Of a stretch of DNA of 64,000 nt, positions 45,601 through 54,922 are shown one piece after another. The notes below the pieces were generated by a model, which ran no database searches, was not told the origin of the DNA, and saw nothing but the letters and a program-made list of their open reading frames with translations. The number at the start of each line of letters is the position of its first letter. Position 1 is the first letter of the stretch. The DNA is taken from assembly GCA_019638475.1 (NCBI GenBank), contig JAHBTR010000001.1, positions 674,723 through 738,722 of the forward strand, given 5' to 3'. Source of the stretch: Chitinophagaceae bacterium. Its GTDB lineage: Bacteria; Bacteroidota; Bacteroidia; Chitinophagales; Chitinophagaceae. A program made the translations under genes and the position numbers.

Positions 45601-45870
45601 AAGAGACAAAAAGCACATACCTATCAACAGTATATTTGATACTAATTGTATATATAGCCAAGTATTTTTTCTGAATTTTAAAGCTATGTTTTTTCTTACA
45701 CAAGATGCTATAAAACGAATGATTAATATTAAAGCAACAAATGATAAAAGCATAGGTATAAAATATAGCAATTCATTATTTCCAAACTTTTTTACAGTAA
45801 AAAATATGATATAAGAGGATAGTGTAAGAGTCCCTAATTTATCTGTTGTAGCTTTTATATCTATACTCAT
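45586..45870 (-). CDS. Small membrane protein, two predicted helices
   Basis: The 94-residue protein (ATG at 45870) has two hydrophobic stretches: YFIPMLLSFVALILIIRFIA and, after the basic link KNIALKFRKN, LVSNILLIGMCFLSLLI. It is not recognised as a known family. The coding region overlaps the 3' end of hemW by 15 bases. It could be an integral inner-membrane protein of unknown role. Confidence 0.6.
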   Translation of the reverse strand: MSIDIKATTDKLGTLTLSSYIIFFTVKKFGNNELLYFIPMLLSFVALILIIRFIASCVRKNIALKFRKNTWLYIQLVSNILLIGMCFLSLLINK

Positions 45871-45936
45871 TAGATGCAAAATTTTAATAAAATTTTTTAT
45901 AAAAATTTATATCCTGTAAATTATTTTAATGCTTAA

Positions 45937-46464
45937 TTATTTTTTCTCAAAATCTATAATAGCACCATTAATGCAATAGCGTAAACCTGTAGGTGGTGGT
46001 CCATCTTCAAACACATGACCTAAGTGTGCTTTACATCTTCCACATTGTACTTCTGTTCTATTCATACCATGAGAATAATCTGGTGTATATATGATAGAAC
46101 CTTTTTTTATTGGCTCAAAAAAGCTGGGCCATCCACAACTACTTTTAAACTTTGCATCACTTTTAAATAATTCATTGCCACAAGCTGCACAATAATAAGT
46201 ACCCAATTCATTAAAATCATTAAACTTACTACTACCTGGTTTTTCTGTACCTTTTTCTCTGGCTATAAAATATTGTTCAGCAGAAAGAATTTTTTTCCAT
46301 TCCTCTTCTTTCAGTACTATTTTATTTGTATCTGTTGTAGAATAAATAGGATTATCTTGTTTAGCATTATTCATCATTTTCTTATTAGCATTATTTTGTG
46401 TTTGACAACTTATAAATGAAGTTATCAAACAAATTAGTAAAAAATATTTTTCTATATTTTTCAT
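45937..46464 (-). CDS. msrB: Peptide-methionine (R)-S-oxide reductase, exported lipoprotein form
   Basis: MsrB repairs oxidised methionine. The N-terminus (KYFLLICLITSFISCQTQ) is a lipoprotein signal with the lipobox FISC, so the enzyme works at the envelope. Two CxxC pairs hold zinc (YYCAACGNEL and VQCGRCKAHLGHVF), the CGWPSF segment and the catalytic cysteine in RYCINGAII are present. A linker of about 30 residues separates the signal from the catalytic domain. It is transcribed divergently from adk. Confidence 0.93.
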   Translation of the reverse strand: MKNIEKYFLLICLITSFISCQTQNNANKKMMNNAKQDNPIYSTTDTNKIVLKEEEWKKILSAEQYFIAREKGTEKPGSSKFNDFNELGTYYCAACGNELFKSDAKFKSSCGWPSFFEPIKKGSIIYTPDYSHGMNRTEVQCGRCKAHLGHVFEDGPPPTGLRYCINGAIIDFEKK

Positions 46465-46525
46465 TACCTTAAAAAAAAATTAACTATCAGATGTTTATTT
46501 ATGAACAAAATTAATACTCATCCCC

Positions 46526-46533
46526 TATATTTG
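46526..46533 (+). promoter_or_regulatory. Probable -7 promoter box (TATATTTG) for adk
   Basis: A full TAnnTTTG match, 24 bases before the adk ATG at 46558. Confidence 0.5.
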
Positions 46534-46557
46534 TTCCTCAAGTAAGGATTGGGTTAC

Positions 46558-47139
46558 ATGATAAATATTATATTATTTGGTCCTCCCGGTAGTGGTAAAG
46601 GTACTCAAAGTGAAAAACTAATTGAAAAATACAATTTCAGACATTTGAGCACAGGAGATTTATTGCGTAGCGAAATTGCTGCAAAAAAACCACTCGGTAT
46701 AGAGGCAAAAAGTTTTATGGATAAAGGGCAATTAGTGCCAGATTCAATAGTTATTGGAATGATAAGTAGTGTGTTAGATGCTAATCCGCAAGCAAAAGGA
46801 TTTTTGTTTGATGGTTTTCCTCGTACTAAAGCACAAAGCCAAGCATTAGATGCACTATTAAAAGATAAACACACAGAAATAAGTCTTTTTTTAGCATTAG
46901 AAGTTAGCGAAGATGAATTAGTAAAAAGATTGCTAAACCGTGGGCTTACAAGTGGTAGAAGCGATGATGTTAATGAAGAAATTATTAGAGCAAGAATAAT
47001 AGAATATGAAAATAAAACAATGGTAGTAGCAGATTATTATAAACAATATAATAAAGTAGTTACTATAAAAGGCGAAGGAAGTATCAATGAAATATTTTCT
47101 TCTTTATGCCATGAAATTGATAAAAAAATGCCTCTATAA
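46558..47139 (+). CDS. adk: Adenylate kinase
   Basis: Adenylate kinase balances ATP, ADP and AMP. The P-loop FGPPGSGKGTQ is at residues 6-16, the AMP-binding segment LSTGDLLRSEIA at about 30-42, FLFDGFPRTKAQ at about 81-92 and the arginines of the lid region NRGLTSGRSDD. With 193 residues it is the short form, lacking the zinc-binding LID domain. An upstream in-frame TTG at 46549 would add three residues; the ATG at 46558 begins the conserved strand and is used. A terminator follows. Confidence 0.95.
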   Translation: MINIILFGPPGSGKGTQSEKLIEKYNFRHLSTGDLLRSEIAAKKPLGIEAKSFMDKGQLVPDSIVIGMISSVLDANPQAKGFLFDGFPRTKAQSQALDALLKDKHTEISLFLALEVSEDELVKRLLNRGLTSGRSDDVNEEIIRARIIEYENKTMVVADYYKQYNKVVTIKGEGSINEIFSSLCHEIDKKMPL

Positions 47140-47163
47140 ATTTTTGCAACCAATACCAACCGC

Positions 47164-47200
47164 AAAGCCCTATTGAACCATCAGTAGGGCTTTTTATTTA
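47164..47200 (+). terminator. Rho-independent terminator after adk
   Basis: AAAGCCCTA and TAGGGCTTT form a 9-bp stem with a 12-base loop, followed by a T-rich tail (TTTTTATTTA). Confidence 0.85.
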
Positions 47201-47291
47201 AAAATATTTTTCACATCTCAAAAAAAACTAAGTTTAATATTTTGTTTTATAATCTTACTTTTATTGCCCCAATTACTAAAAAATATAAATC

Positions 47292-49226
47292 ATGTCTTAC
47301 TCTTATCAAATACAATCTTTAGAACAATATAAAGAAGCGTACAAACAAAGTATAGAACAGCCAGAAGCATTTTGGGCTTCTATAGCAGAACATTTTGCAT
47401 GGAGAAAAAAATGGGATAAAGTATTAAACTGGAATTTTAAAGAACCCAAAGTAGAATGGTTTAAAGGAGCAAAACTAAATGTTACAGAAAACTGTATAGA
47501 TAGACACTTAGCAACAGATGGAGAAAAACCTGCATTAATTTGGGAGCCAAATAATCCAGAAGAAAGAGTAAGAATTGTAACCTACAATCGTTTGCATAAA
47601 AGAGTTTGTCAAGTAGCACAAATGCTCAAAAATAATGGTGTAAAAAAAGGCGATAGAGTATGTATTTATATGGGTATGGTTCCAGAATTGGCTTATGCAA
47701 TTTTGGGTTGTGCCAGAATAGGTGCTATACATAGTGTTATTTTTGGAGGCTTTAGTGCCCAAAGTATTGCAGACAGATTAGAAGATGCAAAAGCTGAGTT
47801 TATTATTACTTGTGATGGTGCATATAGAGGAGAAAAAATAATACCACTAAAATCTGTTATTGATGATGCATTAATTGGTAATAAAACAGTAAAACGTGTT
47901 ATTGTTTATACTCGTACAAGAATACCAGTTTCTATGATTAAAGGAAGAGATATTTGGTGGGAAGATGAAATGGAACATGCAGAACAACAAATAGAAAAAA
48001 ATGGAAAAATACATTTTGAAGCAGAAGAAATGGATGCCGAAGACCCTTTATTTATTTTATATACCAGTGGTAGTACAGGCAAGCCAAAAGGTGTAGTACA
48101 TACTTGTGCAGGTTATATGATTTTTACCAACTACACTTTTGTAAATGTATTTAATTACCAACAAGGGCAAATATATTTTTGTACAGCCGATATAGGTTGG
48201 GTTACTGGTCATAGTTATATAGTGTATGGACCATTAAGTGCAGGTGCTACAAGCCTTATGTTTGAAGGCATTCCAACCTATCCAGATGCAGGAAGATTTT
48301 GGGATATTGTAGATAAACACAAAGTAAATATTTTATATACTGCACCTACTGCTATAAGAAGTTTAATGGGTTTTGGCACAAAACCATTAGAAGGAAAAAA
48401 TTTATCAAGCCTAAAAGTATTAGGCTCTGTAGGAGAACCAATTAATGAAGAAGCATGGCACTGGTACAATGAAAATATTGGCAAAAAGAAATGCCCTATT
48501 GTAGATACTTGGTGGCAAACAGAAACAGCAGGTATTTTAATTTCTAACCTTGCAGGTATTACCCCTTCAAAACCTTCTTGGGCTACATTGCCAATGCCTG
48601 GTGTACAACCAGTTTTGGTAGATGAAAATGGAAAAGAAGTAATACCAACCAACAATGAAACCATTGCAGGAAATTTATGTATGAAAGCACCTTGGCCTGG
48701 CATTATCAGAACTACTTATGGCGACCATGAAAGATGCAGAACCAATTATTTTGCCACTTACGAAGAACTTTATTTTTCTGGAGATGGTGCATTAAAAGAT
48801 GCAGAGGGTAATTATAGAATTACAGGAAGAGTAGATGATGTATTAAATGTTAGTGGTCATAGAATAGGTACAGCAGAAGTAGAAAATGCAATTAATATGC
48901 ACACAGATGTAGTAGAAAGTGCTGTAGTAGGTTATCCTCACAATATTAAAGGACAAGGAATTTATGCTTATGTAATTTTAGGAAAACATAATGCAGATGA
49001 TGAACTTACAAAAAAACATATTTTAGAAACAGTATCTAAAATTATTGGGGCTATTGCCAAACCAGATAAAATACAATTTGTAAGAGGATTGCCCAAAACA
49101 AGAAGTGGAAAAATAATGAGAAGAATTTTAAGAAAAATTGCAGAGGGAGAATTAGAAAATTTAGGCGATACCTCTGCATTGTTAGACCCCTCTGTTGTAG
49201 ATGAAATAAAAAATAACAGATTATAA
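47292..49226 (+). CDS. acs: Acetyl-CoA synthetase (AMP-forming)
   Basis: Acs converts acetate, ATP and CoA to acetyl-CoA. The ATP-binding loop YTSGSTGKPKGVVHT lies near residue 260, the adenylate-binding WWQTETAG near 410, the hinge region ITGRVDDVLNVSGHRIGTAE near 520 and the acetylation-site lysine in PKTRSGKIMRRILRK near 610. The length of 644 residues matches canonical enzymes. The methyltransferase gene starts 12 bases after its stop, so they are probably cotranscribed. Confidence 0.96.
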   Translation: MSYSYQIQSLEQYKEAYKQSIEQPEAFWASIAEHFAWRKKWDKVLNWNFKEPKVEWFKGAKLNVTENCIDRHLATDGEKPALIWEPNNPEERVRIVTYNRLHKRVCQVAQMLKNNGVKKGDRVCIYMGMVPELAYAILGCARIGAIHSVIFGGFSAQSIADRLEDAKAEFIITCDGAYRGEKIIPLKSVIDDALIGNKTVKRVIVYTRTRIPVSMIKGRDIWWEDEMEHAEQQIEKNGKIHFEAEEMDAEDPLFILYTSGSTGKPKGVVHTCAGYMIFTNYTFVNVFNYQQGQIYFCTADIGWVTGHSYIVYGPLSAGATSLMFEGIPTYPDAGRFWDIVDKHKVNILYTAPTAIRSLMGFGTKPLEGKNLSSLKVLGSVGEPINEEAWHWYNENIGKKKCPIVDTWWQTETAGILISNLAGITPSKPSWATLPMPGVQPVLVDENGKEVIPTNNETIAGNLCMKAPWPGIIRTTYGDHERCRTNYFATYEELYFSGDGALKDAEGNYRITGRVDDVLNVSGHRIGTAEVENAINMHTDVVESAVVGYPHNIKGQGIYAYVILGKHNADDELTKKHILETVSKIIGAIAKPDKIQFVRGLPKTRSGKIMRRILRKIAEGELENLGDTSALLDPSVVDEIKNNRL

Positions 49227-49237
49227 AACCCATTTTC

Positions 49238-49858
49238 ATGGAAGTATTTGATAGAAAAAAACATTGGGAAAATATTTACCAAACAAAACAACTAAATGAA
49301 GTAAGTTGGTATCAGCCAAAGCCACAAACATCTATCAATATTATTGAACAATTTAATTTGCCTAAAACAGCCAATATCATTGATATTGGTGGGGGCGATA
49401 GCTTTTTGATTGATTATTTATTAAATAATGGCTACCAAAATATAGCAGTATTAGATATTGCTGAAACTGCTATTGAAAAAGCCAAAAAAAGATTAGGAAC
49501 AAAAGCTACTAAAGCAACATGGCTGGTAACTGATATTACAGATTTTAAGCCCACAGAAAAATATGATTTTTGGCACGACAGAGCAGCTTTTCATTTTTTA
49601 ACCAATGAAACGGATATTGCTACTTATGTACAATTAGTTAGTGAAAATATACAACCCAATGGAATAATGACAATAGCTACATTTTCAGAAAAAGGACCTT
49701 TAAAATGCAGTGGTATATTCATCAAACAATATTCGGAAGAAACATTGACCAAAACTTTTGAAAAAGATTTTGACAAAATTCAATGCTTTACAATAGACCA
49801 TCAAACGCCATTTAACACAACACAAAATTTTTTATTTGGTAGTTTTAGAAAATTGTAA
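49238..49858 (+). CDS. Class I SAM-dependent methyltransferase
   Basis: The N-terminus RKKHWENIYQTKQLNEVSWY and the SAM motif NIIDIGGGDSFLIDYLLNNG (about residues 46-65) place it in the Methyltransf_11/25 group; the following NIAVLDIAETAIEKAKKRLG supplies the acidic strand-2 residue. The block YDFWHDRAAFHFLT is typical for relatives sometimes annotated as thiopurine or tellurite-type methyltransferases. The substrate cannot be assigned. The tight spacing after acs is likely just a compact operon. Confidence 0.82.
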   Translation: MEVFDRKKHWENIYQTKQLNEVSWYQPKPQTSINIIEQFNLPKTANIIDIGGGDSFLIDYLLNNGYQNIAVLDIAETAIEKAKKRLGTKATKATWLVTDITDFKPTEKYDFWHDRAAFHFLTNETDIATYVQLVSENIQPNGIMTIATFSEKGPLKCSGIFIKQYSEETLTKTFEKDFDKIQCFTIDHQTPFNTTQNFLFGSFRKL

Positions 49859-49966
49859 CTGCTTTATACTGCCTATAAACATTTATTATTAGGAACATTT
49901 TAAGAAAACAGGTTTTTTATCAACCGTGTTATTAATTACTTTTATCGTTCAATAAAACCACACACT

Positions 49967-51523
49967 ATGTCTTTAGCAAAAATTATTTGGGTAGATGATG
50001 AAATGGAAAGCCTACAAAGTCAAAAATTATTTTTAGAAAACAAAGGTTATGAAGTACAAACATTTAGCAATGGTTTTGATGCAATAGAATTTGTAAAAGA
50101 AAATATTGTAGATGTTGTTTTATTAGATGAAACCATGCCTGGAATTTCTGGTTTAGAAACCTTGGCTAAAATGAAAGAAATAAATCAACACCTTCCTATA
50201 GTAATGATTACTAAAAATGAAACTGAAACTTTAATGGATGAAGCCATAGGAAGCCAAATAGCAGATTATTTATTAAAACCTGTCAATCCTAATCAAGTAC
50301 TATTAAGCCTTAAAAAAATTATTGATAATAAAAGATTAGTAGCAGAAAAAACTACTACCAATTATCAACAACAGTTTAGAGAATTATTTATGGCTTTAAA
50401 TGACAATCCCGATTACAATGAATGGATGGAAATTTATAAAAAATTAGTGTATTGGGAATTGGAAATAGAAAAAAGCAATAGCCCCGAAATGCAAGATGTA
50501 TTTAATACACAAAAGCAAGAAGCCAATACAGAGTTTTTTAAATTTATTAGTAAAAATTATGCAAAGTGGTTACATCCAAAAACAGTAGATGCTCCCATTA
50601 TGAGCCATAATTTATTTCAGTTTAAAGTATTGCCACATATAGAAAAAGGTATTCCTACATTCTTTATTTTAATAGACAATTTGCGTTATGACCAATGGAA
50701 AGCAATACAACCCATTTTTGCCGAAAATTTTAGAATTTTAGAAGAAGAAACATTTTATTCTATTCTCCCAACTGCTACACAATACAGTCGTAATGCTATT
50801 TTTAGCGGATTGCTTCCTATAGAAATTGAAAAACATTTTCCTATTGAATGGAAAAATGATGATGAAGAAGGAGGCAAAAATTTATTTGAAGAAAAGTTTT
50901 TTAGAGAGCAAATAAAAAGGTTAAAGAAAAATGATTTAAAAGTTTCTTATACAAAAGTGTTGCATCATCACGATGGACAACAACTGCAAAACAATATTCA
51001 TAACCTATTAAATAATGACCTAAATATTATAGTGTACAATTTTGTAGATATGCTAAGTCATGCACGTACAGAAATGGAAGTTTTAAAAGAATTGGCTGGT
51101 GATGAAAAAAGTTATAGAAGCGTAACTAAAAGCTGGTTTGAACATAGTGCATTACATCAAGCATTAAAAAAAATAAGCGATAAAAAAATAAGGGTAATTG
51201 TATCTACAGACCATGGAACTGTAAGAGTAAAAACACCTTATAAAGTTATAGGAGATAAACAAACTACAGCAAACCTACGATACAAGCATGGCAGAAATTT
51301 ACAGTACGAAGCAAAAGATGTTTTAGCATTTAAAGACCCCAGAGATGCTGGACTTCCTGTACCTACAGTAAACTCTTCTTTCATTTTTGCCAAAGGAGAT
51401 GGTTATTTATGCTATCCTAATAACTACAATCATTTTGCCAATTATTATAAAAATACTTTTCAGCATGGGGGTATTAGTTTAGAAGAAATGATAGTGCCAA
51501 TTATTAAAATGATTAGCAAATAA
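49967..51523 (+). CDS. porX: PorX-type response regulator with PglZ (alkaline-phosphatase-like) domain
   Basis: PorX controls the type IX secretion system together with the PorY kinase and SigP in Bacteroidota. The N-terminal receiver shows the acidic pair in IIWVDDEMES, the phosphorylation site in VVLLDETMPGISG, the threonine in VMITKN and the lysine in YLLKPVNP. From about residue 205 a PglZ domain of the alkaline phosphatase superfamily follows, with metal and catalytic segments IDNLRYDQWKAI, ATQYSRNAIFSGLLP and STDHGTVRVK. In studied homologues the domain hydrolyses cyclic and linear oligonucleotides. A T9SS cargo protein is encoded right downstream. Confidence 0.93.
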   Translation: MSLAKIIWVDDEMESLQSQKLFLENKGYEVQTFSNGFDAIEFVKENIVDVVLLDETMPGISGLETLAKMKEINQHLPIVMITKNETETLMDEAIGSQIADYLLKPVNPNQVLLSLKKIIDNKRLVAEKTTTNYQQQFRELFMALNDNPDYNEWMEIYKKLVYWELEIEKSNSPEMQDVFNTQKQEANTEFFKFISKNYAKWLHPKTVDAPIMSHNLFQFKVLPHIEKGIPTFFILIDNLRYDQWKAIQPIFAENFRILEEETFYSILPTATQYSRNAIFSGLLPIEIEKHFPIEWKNDDEEGGKNLFEEKFFREQIKRLKKNDLKVSYTKVLHHHDGQQLQNNIHNLLNNDLNIIVYNFVDMLSHARTEMEVLKELAGDEKSYRSVTKSWFEHSALHQALKKISDKKIRVIVSTDHGTVRVKTPYKVIGDKQTTANLRYKHGRNLQYEAKDVLAFKDPRDAGLPVPTVNSSFIFAKGDGYLCYPNNYNHFANYYKNTFQHGGISLEEMIVPIIKMISK

Positions 51524-51575
51524 AATGTATAAAAAAAACATAAACTTATTTACCTTTAACAACTGAAATATTTTT

Positions 51576-52970
51576 ATGAGTAGAAATTTATGTATCCTAA
51601 TTGTATTATTACTGTCTGTAACAATTGTAAATGCACAACCACCATCTGGTTATTATTCATCTGCTGCAAACAAAGAGTGTGCTGCGTTAAAAACAGCATT
51701 ATACTCTATTATTTCCAATAGCCATAATCCACAAACATATAATGCAATATGGAATCAGTATAGTTTAAGTGATACTATTAAAAAACCAGGTGCTAACAAT
51801 TATGTTATTTGGGATATGTATTCTTTTAAAGCTAATGGAACTGCTAACTATTATTTCACACCTATTACAGACCAATGTGGCAATTACAGTGCAGAAGGAA
51901 ATTGTTATAATAGAGAGCATAGTTTTCCTAAAAGTTGGTTTAATGATGAAGCTCCTGCTATTTCAGACTATATACATATTTTTCCTACAGATGGTTGGGT
52001 AAATGGTAAAAGAAGTAATTACCGTTTTGGAGAAGTGGCTACTGCAACATATACAAGTAGCAATGGAACCAAATTAGGAAGTTCGGCTACTGCTGGTATT
52101 TCAGGAACTGTTTTTGAACCAATAGATGAATATAAAGGCGACTTTGCAAGAGTATATTTATATATGGTTACAAGGTATCAAAATAGAATTGCTACATGGG
52201 CTGGTTATAACACAGATGGGGCTTCAACTTTATCTAACAACACTTTTCCCAGTGTAAATATTAATTACTTAAAGCTAATGCTTAAATGGCACAATCAAGA
52301 CCCTGTAAGCGAAAAAGAAAAAGCAAGAAATAATGGTGCTTATAATTTTCAAAACAATAGAAACCCTTATGTAGATAGCCCACAATATGTAACCAAAGTG
52401 TGGAATAGCAACTGTGCAGGGTTAGCTGCTCTACCAATCAATATTGTTTACTTTTCTGGTAAATTAATTGATGGAAAAATACACTTAACATGGGAAACAG
52501 AAAATGAAATCAATTTCAACAGATTTGAAGTTGAAAGAAGTTTTAATGGAAGAGATTTTTATCAAATAGGCTATATTAAAGCATCAGAAGCCAAACAGTA
52601 TAATTTTACAGACAATGCTAATACTATAAGAGGAAAAAGGGTTTATTATCGTTTAAAACAAATAGACAATGATGGCACATATACATATAGTGAAGTATTT
52701 AGTGTACACATTCCTTTAAACATAAAGTACAATATATTTCCAAACCCAGCTACTAACTTTATTGTTATAGAAGCAGGTAGTAATGATAGAAATATACCAC
52801 TACGAATTCAAATAACAGATTTAGTAGGCAGGGTATTAATACAGAATAAATATACAAACAGCAATAACCAAATATTAATTCCTATTCAACAATTACCACA
52901 AGGAACGTATATTGTAAAAATTACTGCCAACAATGAATCTTTTATTCATAAAGTAATCAAAGGAATGTAA
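51576..52970 (+). CDS. Secreted endonuclease I with type IX secretion sorting domain
   Basis: The protein has a signal peptide (MSRNLCILIVLLLSVTIVNA), an endonuclease I domain (about residues 25-270) with the active-site segment CYNREHSFPKSWF and the block IFPTDGWVNGKRSNYRFGEV, a fibronectin-like region (about 285-375) and a C-terminal T9SS type A sorting domain beginning YNIFPNPATNFIVIEAG and ending QGTYIVKI and KVIKGM. It should be exported across the outer membrane and cut DNA outside the cell, perhaps for nutrition. The cysteine pairs (CYN, NCAG) may form disulfides. It lies directly behind porX. Confidence 0.94.
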   Translation: MSRNLCILIVLLLSVTIVNAQPPSGYYSSAANKECAALKTALYSIISNSHNPQTYNAIWNQYSLSDTIKKPGANNYVIWDMYSFKANGTANYYFTPITDQCGNYSAEGNCYNREHSFPKSWFNDEAPAISDYIHIFPTDGWVNGKRSNYRFGEVATATYTSSNGTKLGSSATAGISGTVFEPIDEYKGDFARVYLYMVTRYQNRIATWAGYNTDGASTLSNNTFPSVNINYLKLMLKWHNQDPVSEKEKARNNGAYNFQNNRNPYVDSPQYVTKVWNSNCAGLAALPINIVYFSGKLIDGKIHLTWETENEINFNRFEVERSFNGRDFYQIGYIKASEAKQYNFTDNANTIRGKRVYYRLKQIDNDGTYTYSEVFSVHIPLNIKYNIFPNPATNFIVIEAGSNDRNIPLRIQITDLVGRVLIQNKYTNSNNQILIPIQQLPQGTYIVKITANNESFIHKVIKGM

Positions 52971-52971
52971 G

Positions 52972-52979
52972 TACTTTTG
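52972..52979 (+). promoter_or_regulatory. Probable -7 promoter box (TACTTTTG) for the SulP gene
   Basis: It fits TAnnTTTG and begins 2 bases after the endonuclease stop codon, 17 bases before the TTG start of the SulP transporter. Confidence 0.45.
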
Positions 52980-52995
52980 TAAATAGACATAAGTT

Positions 52996-54546
52996 TTGAA
53001 ACGGACTTTAAAATATTACAAAATTCTTTGGTTAAGAAATGATTTACCTGCTGGGCTTGCTGTATTTTTTGTTGCTCTACCACTGTGTTTAGGTATTGCT
53101 CTTGCATCTGGAGCCCCTCTTTATTCTGGCTTACTGTCAGGTATTATTGGAGGTCTTGTAGTATCGCTGATTAGTGGTTCTCAATTAGCAGTTTCTGGTC
53201 CTGCAGCAGGATTAACAACTATTGTAGCTGCATCAATTTTAGCACAAGGTGATTATAAAATATTTCTTCTTTCAGTTATTGTAGCAGGTCTTTTTCAAGT
53301 TGTGTTAGGTATTTTTAAATTGGGGGTTATAGCCAATTATTTTCCTTCATCTGTTATTAAAGGAATGCTTGCAGCTATTGGTATTATACTTATTGCAAAA
53401 CAAATTCCTATTGCATTGGGTTATGATAAACCCAATTTTTGGACAAGCGGAATTTTAGAACTTTTTACGCCTAAACATATTGCAGAAAACATAAACAATT
53501 TTAATCACCAACTTACAAGAGGCACTATTATTATTACCATTATTTCTCTGTTTATTTTAATTGTATTTAAACTACCATTTGCTAAAAAAATAAAAATTAT
53601 TCCAGCACCACTTTTAGTTGTAGTAGCTGGTATAATAGCCAACATGATTTTTTTACAAATTTCTTCTGGCTTATCATTAAAACCAACACAATTAGTGTAT
53701 ATACCCAATAATATTTTTGCTGATATTGCTTTACCCGATTTTACTAAAATTTTTTCTTCAAAAATTATTTGGAAAGATGGAATTATTATTGGACTATTAG
53801 CAACATTAGAAACATTGCTTTGTATAGAAGCAATAGATAAATTAGATAGAAGAAATAGAATTACGCCTATAAACAGAGAATTGTTTGCACAAGGATTTGG
53901 CAATATGCTATGTGGTGTGTTTGGTGCAATTCCAATAACTGCTGTAGTGGTAAGAGGTTCAGCAAATATAGATGCAGGTGCAAGAACAAAATTCTCTGCT
54001 TTTACACATGGACTTCTTCTCTTATTAGCTGTATTGTTTATTCCTTTTATCCTTAATAAAATCCCTTATGCCTCATTATCTGCTATATTAATTATAACAG
54101 GTTATAACCTTACCAAACCTACCTTATATAAAAATATGTGGAGCTTGGGTTTGAAACAATTTCTTCCATTTATCATTACCATTATTGTTATTATTTTAAC
54201 TGATTTATTGGTTGGTGTAACTATAGGACTTTTAATTTCTATTTACTATATTATAAGAGGCAACTTTAAAGTAGAATATAAAATTTCTTCTTCCGTAGAA
54301 AATGGAATTGATATTTATTTAATAAAATTAAATACAGATGTTACTTTTTTAAACAAAGCCAATCTTAAAAAAACATTAGATGAAGTGCCAGAAAATAGTA
54401 TTTTAACAATAGATGGTAGCCATTGCAATTTTATAGATTACGATATTGTTGAAATAATTAGTGAGTTTGAAAGCAAAGCAAAAGAAAGAAAAATTAAATT
54501 AATTTTAAAAGGTATAGAAAAAGTAAATGTAATGGCTATTCATTAG
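52996..54546 (+). CDS. SulP-family anion transporter with STAS domain
   Basis: About ten to twelve hydrophobic helices (residues 15-435) and the family signatures DLPAGLAVFFVALPLCLGIA, GSQLAVSGPAAGLTTI and KTRFSAF-like GARTKFSAFTHG mark a SulP transporter; members carry sulfate, bicarbonate or other anions. A C-terminal STAS domain (about 445-516) contains the anti-sigma-antagonist-like block LTIDGSHCNFIDYDIVEII. The substrate is not known; bicarbonate is a frequent role without nearby sulfate genes. The start is the TTG at 52996 (KRTLKYYK), for no ATG precedes the first helix in frame. The final nine codons lie in the 79-bp inverted duplication. Confidence 0.9.
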   Translation: MKRTLKYYKILWLRNDLPAGLAVFFVALPLCLGIALASGAPLYSGLLSGIIGGLVVSLISGSQLAVSGPAAGLTTIVAASILAQGDYKIFLLSVIVAGLFQVVLGIFKLGVIANYFPSSVIKGMLAAIGIILIAKQIPIALGYDKPNFWTSGILELFTPKHIAENINNFNHQLTRGTIIITIISLFILIVFKLPFAKKIKIIPAPLLVVVAGIIANMIFLQISSGLSLKPTQLVYIPNNIFADIALPDFTKIFSSKIIWKDGIIIGLLATLETLLCIEAIDKLDRRNRITPINRELFAQGFGNMLCGVFGAIPITAVVVRGSANIDAGARTKFSAFTHGLLLLLAVLFIPFILNKIPYASLSAILIITGYNLTKPTLYKNMWSLGLKQFLPFIITIIVIILTDLLVGVTIGLLISIYYIIRGNFKVEYKISSSVENGIDIYLIKLNTDVTFLNKANLKKTLDEVPENSILTIDGSHCNFIDYDIVEIISEFESKAKERKIKLILKGIEKVNVMAIH

Positions 54547-54594
54547 CAATAATGCTATAATCCACTAATGGTAAGCCCTATAGAATAAGGTCTT
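54516..54594 (-). repeat. 79-bp inverted duplication, right copy
   Basis: This is the reverse complement of 41800-41878 with one mismatch. It holds the last 9 codons and stop of the SulP gene and, inverted, the last 12 codons of the barrel protein gene. Confidence 0.95.
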
Positions 54595-54596
54595 AG

Positions 54597-54635
54597 TTTC
54601 TTCGCCACATCTTTTCCTTATTAGCTTTTGTGTGT
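54597..54635 (-). repeat. 39-bp inverted repeat, right copy
   Basis: Two bases after the 79-bp copy, this segment matches the reverse complement of 42073-42111 with two mismatches. Confidence 0.9.
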
Positions 54636-54709
54636 TAGCTAAGGGAAGATGCGTAATAAAAGTATGGCAATGCCCTTACTTTAGCACAAGGCTTTTTAGG
54701 AGACAGAAT

Positions 54710-54750
54710 GCTACCAAAAAAGCTACCTTTTTTGGTAGCCTTAATTTTTT
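54710..54750 (+). terminator. Bidirectional rho-independent terminator
   Basis: GCTACCAAAAAA (54710-54721) and TTTTTTGGTAGC (54728-54739) make a perfect 12-bp stem with a 6-base loop, followed by CTTAATTTTTT. It ends transcripts from the SulP gene and, on the other strand, from the small genes that follow. Confidence 0.88.
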
Positions 54751-54886
54751 ATTTATATTTTTTTACCCATTCCTCTGGTGTTAGTTTTCCCATATCCATC
54801 ATTTTTTTATACTGATAGCTAAACCATACAGCAAATACAACAATAACACCAACAAGGGAATAAATGATAAAACGTTTCTTTTTCAT
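54749..54886 (-). CDS. 45-residue single-helix membrane protein
   Basis: A short reading frame starts at an ATG at 54886: MKKKRFIIYSLVGVIVVFAV, then WFSYQYKKMMDMGKLTPEEW and a short basic end. It has a basic N-terminus, one membrane helix and a conserved-looking tail with TPEEWVKKYK, a sequence style seen in many small Bacteroidota membrane proteins. It lies 36 bases downstream of the next small membrane gene, on the same strand, and ends at the terminator. The function is unknown. Confidence 0.65.
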   Translation of the reverse strand: MKKKRFIIYSLVGVIVVFAVWFSYQYKKMMDMGKLTPEEWVKKYK

Positions 54887-54922
54887 ACTATCCAAGTTTA
54901 ACAAGTTATTGATTGATAAAAA

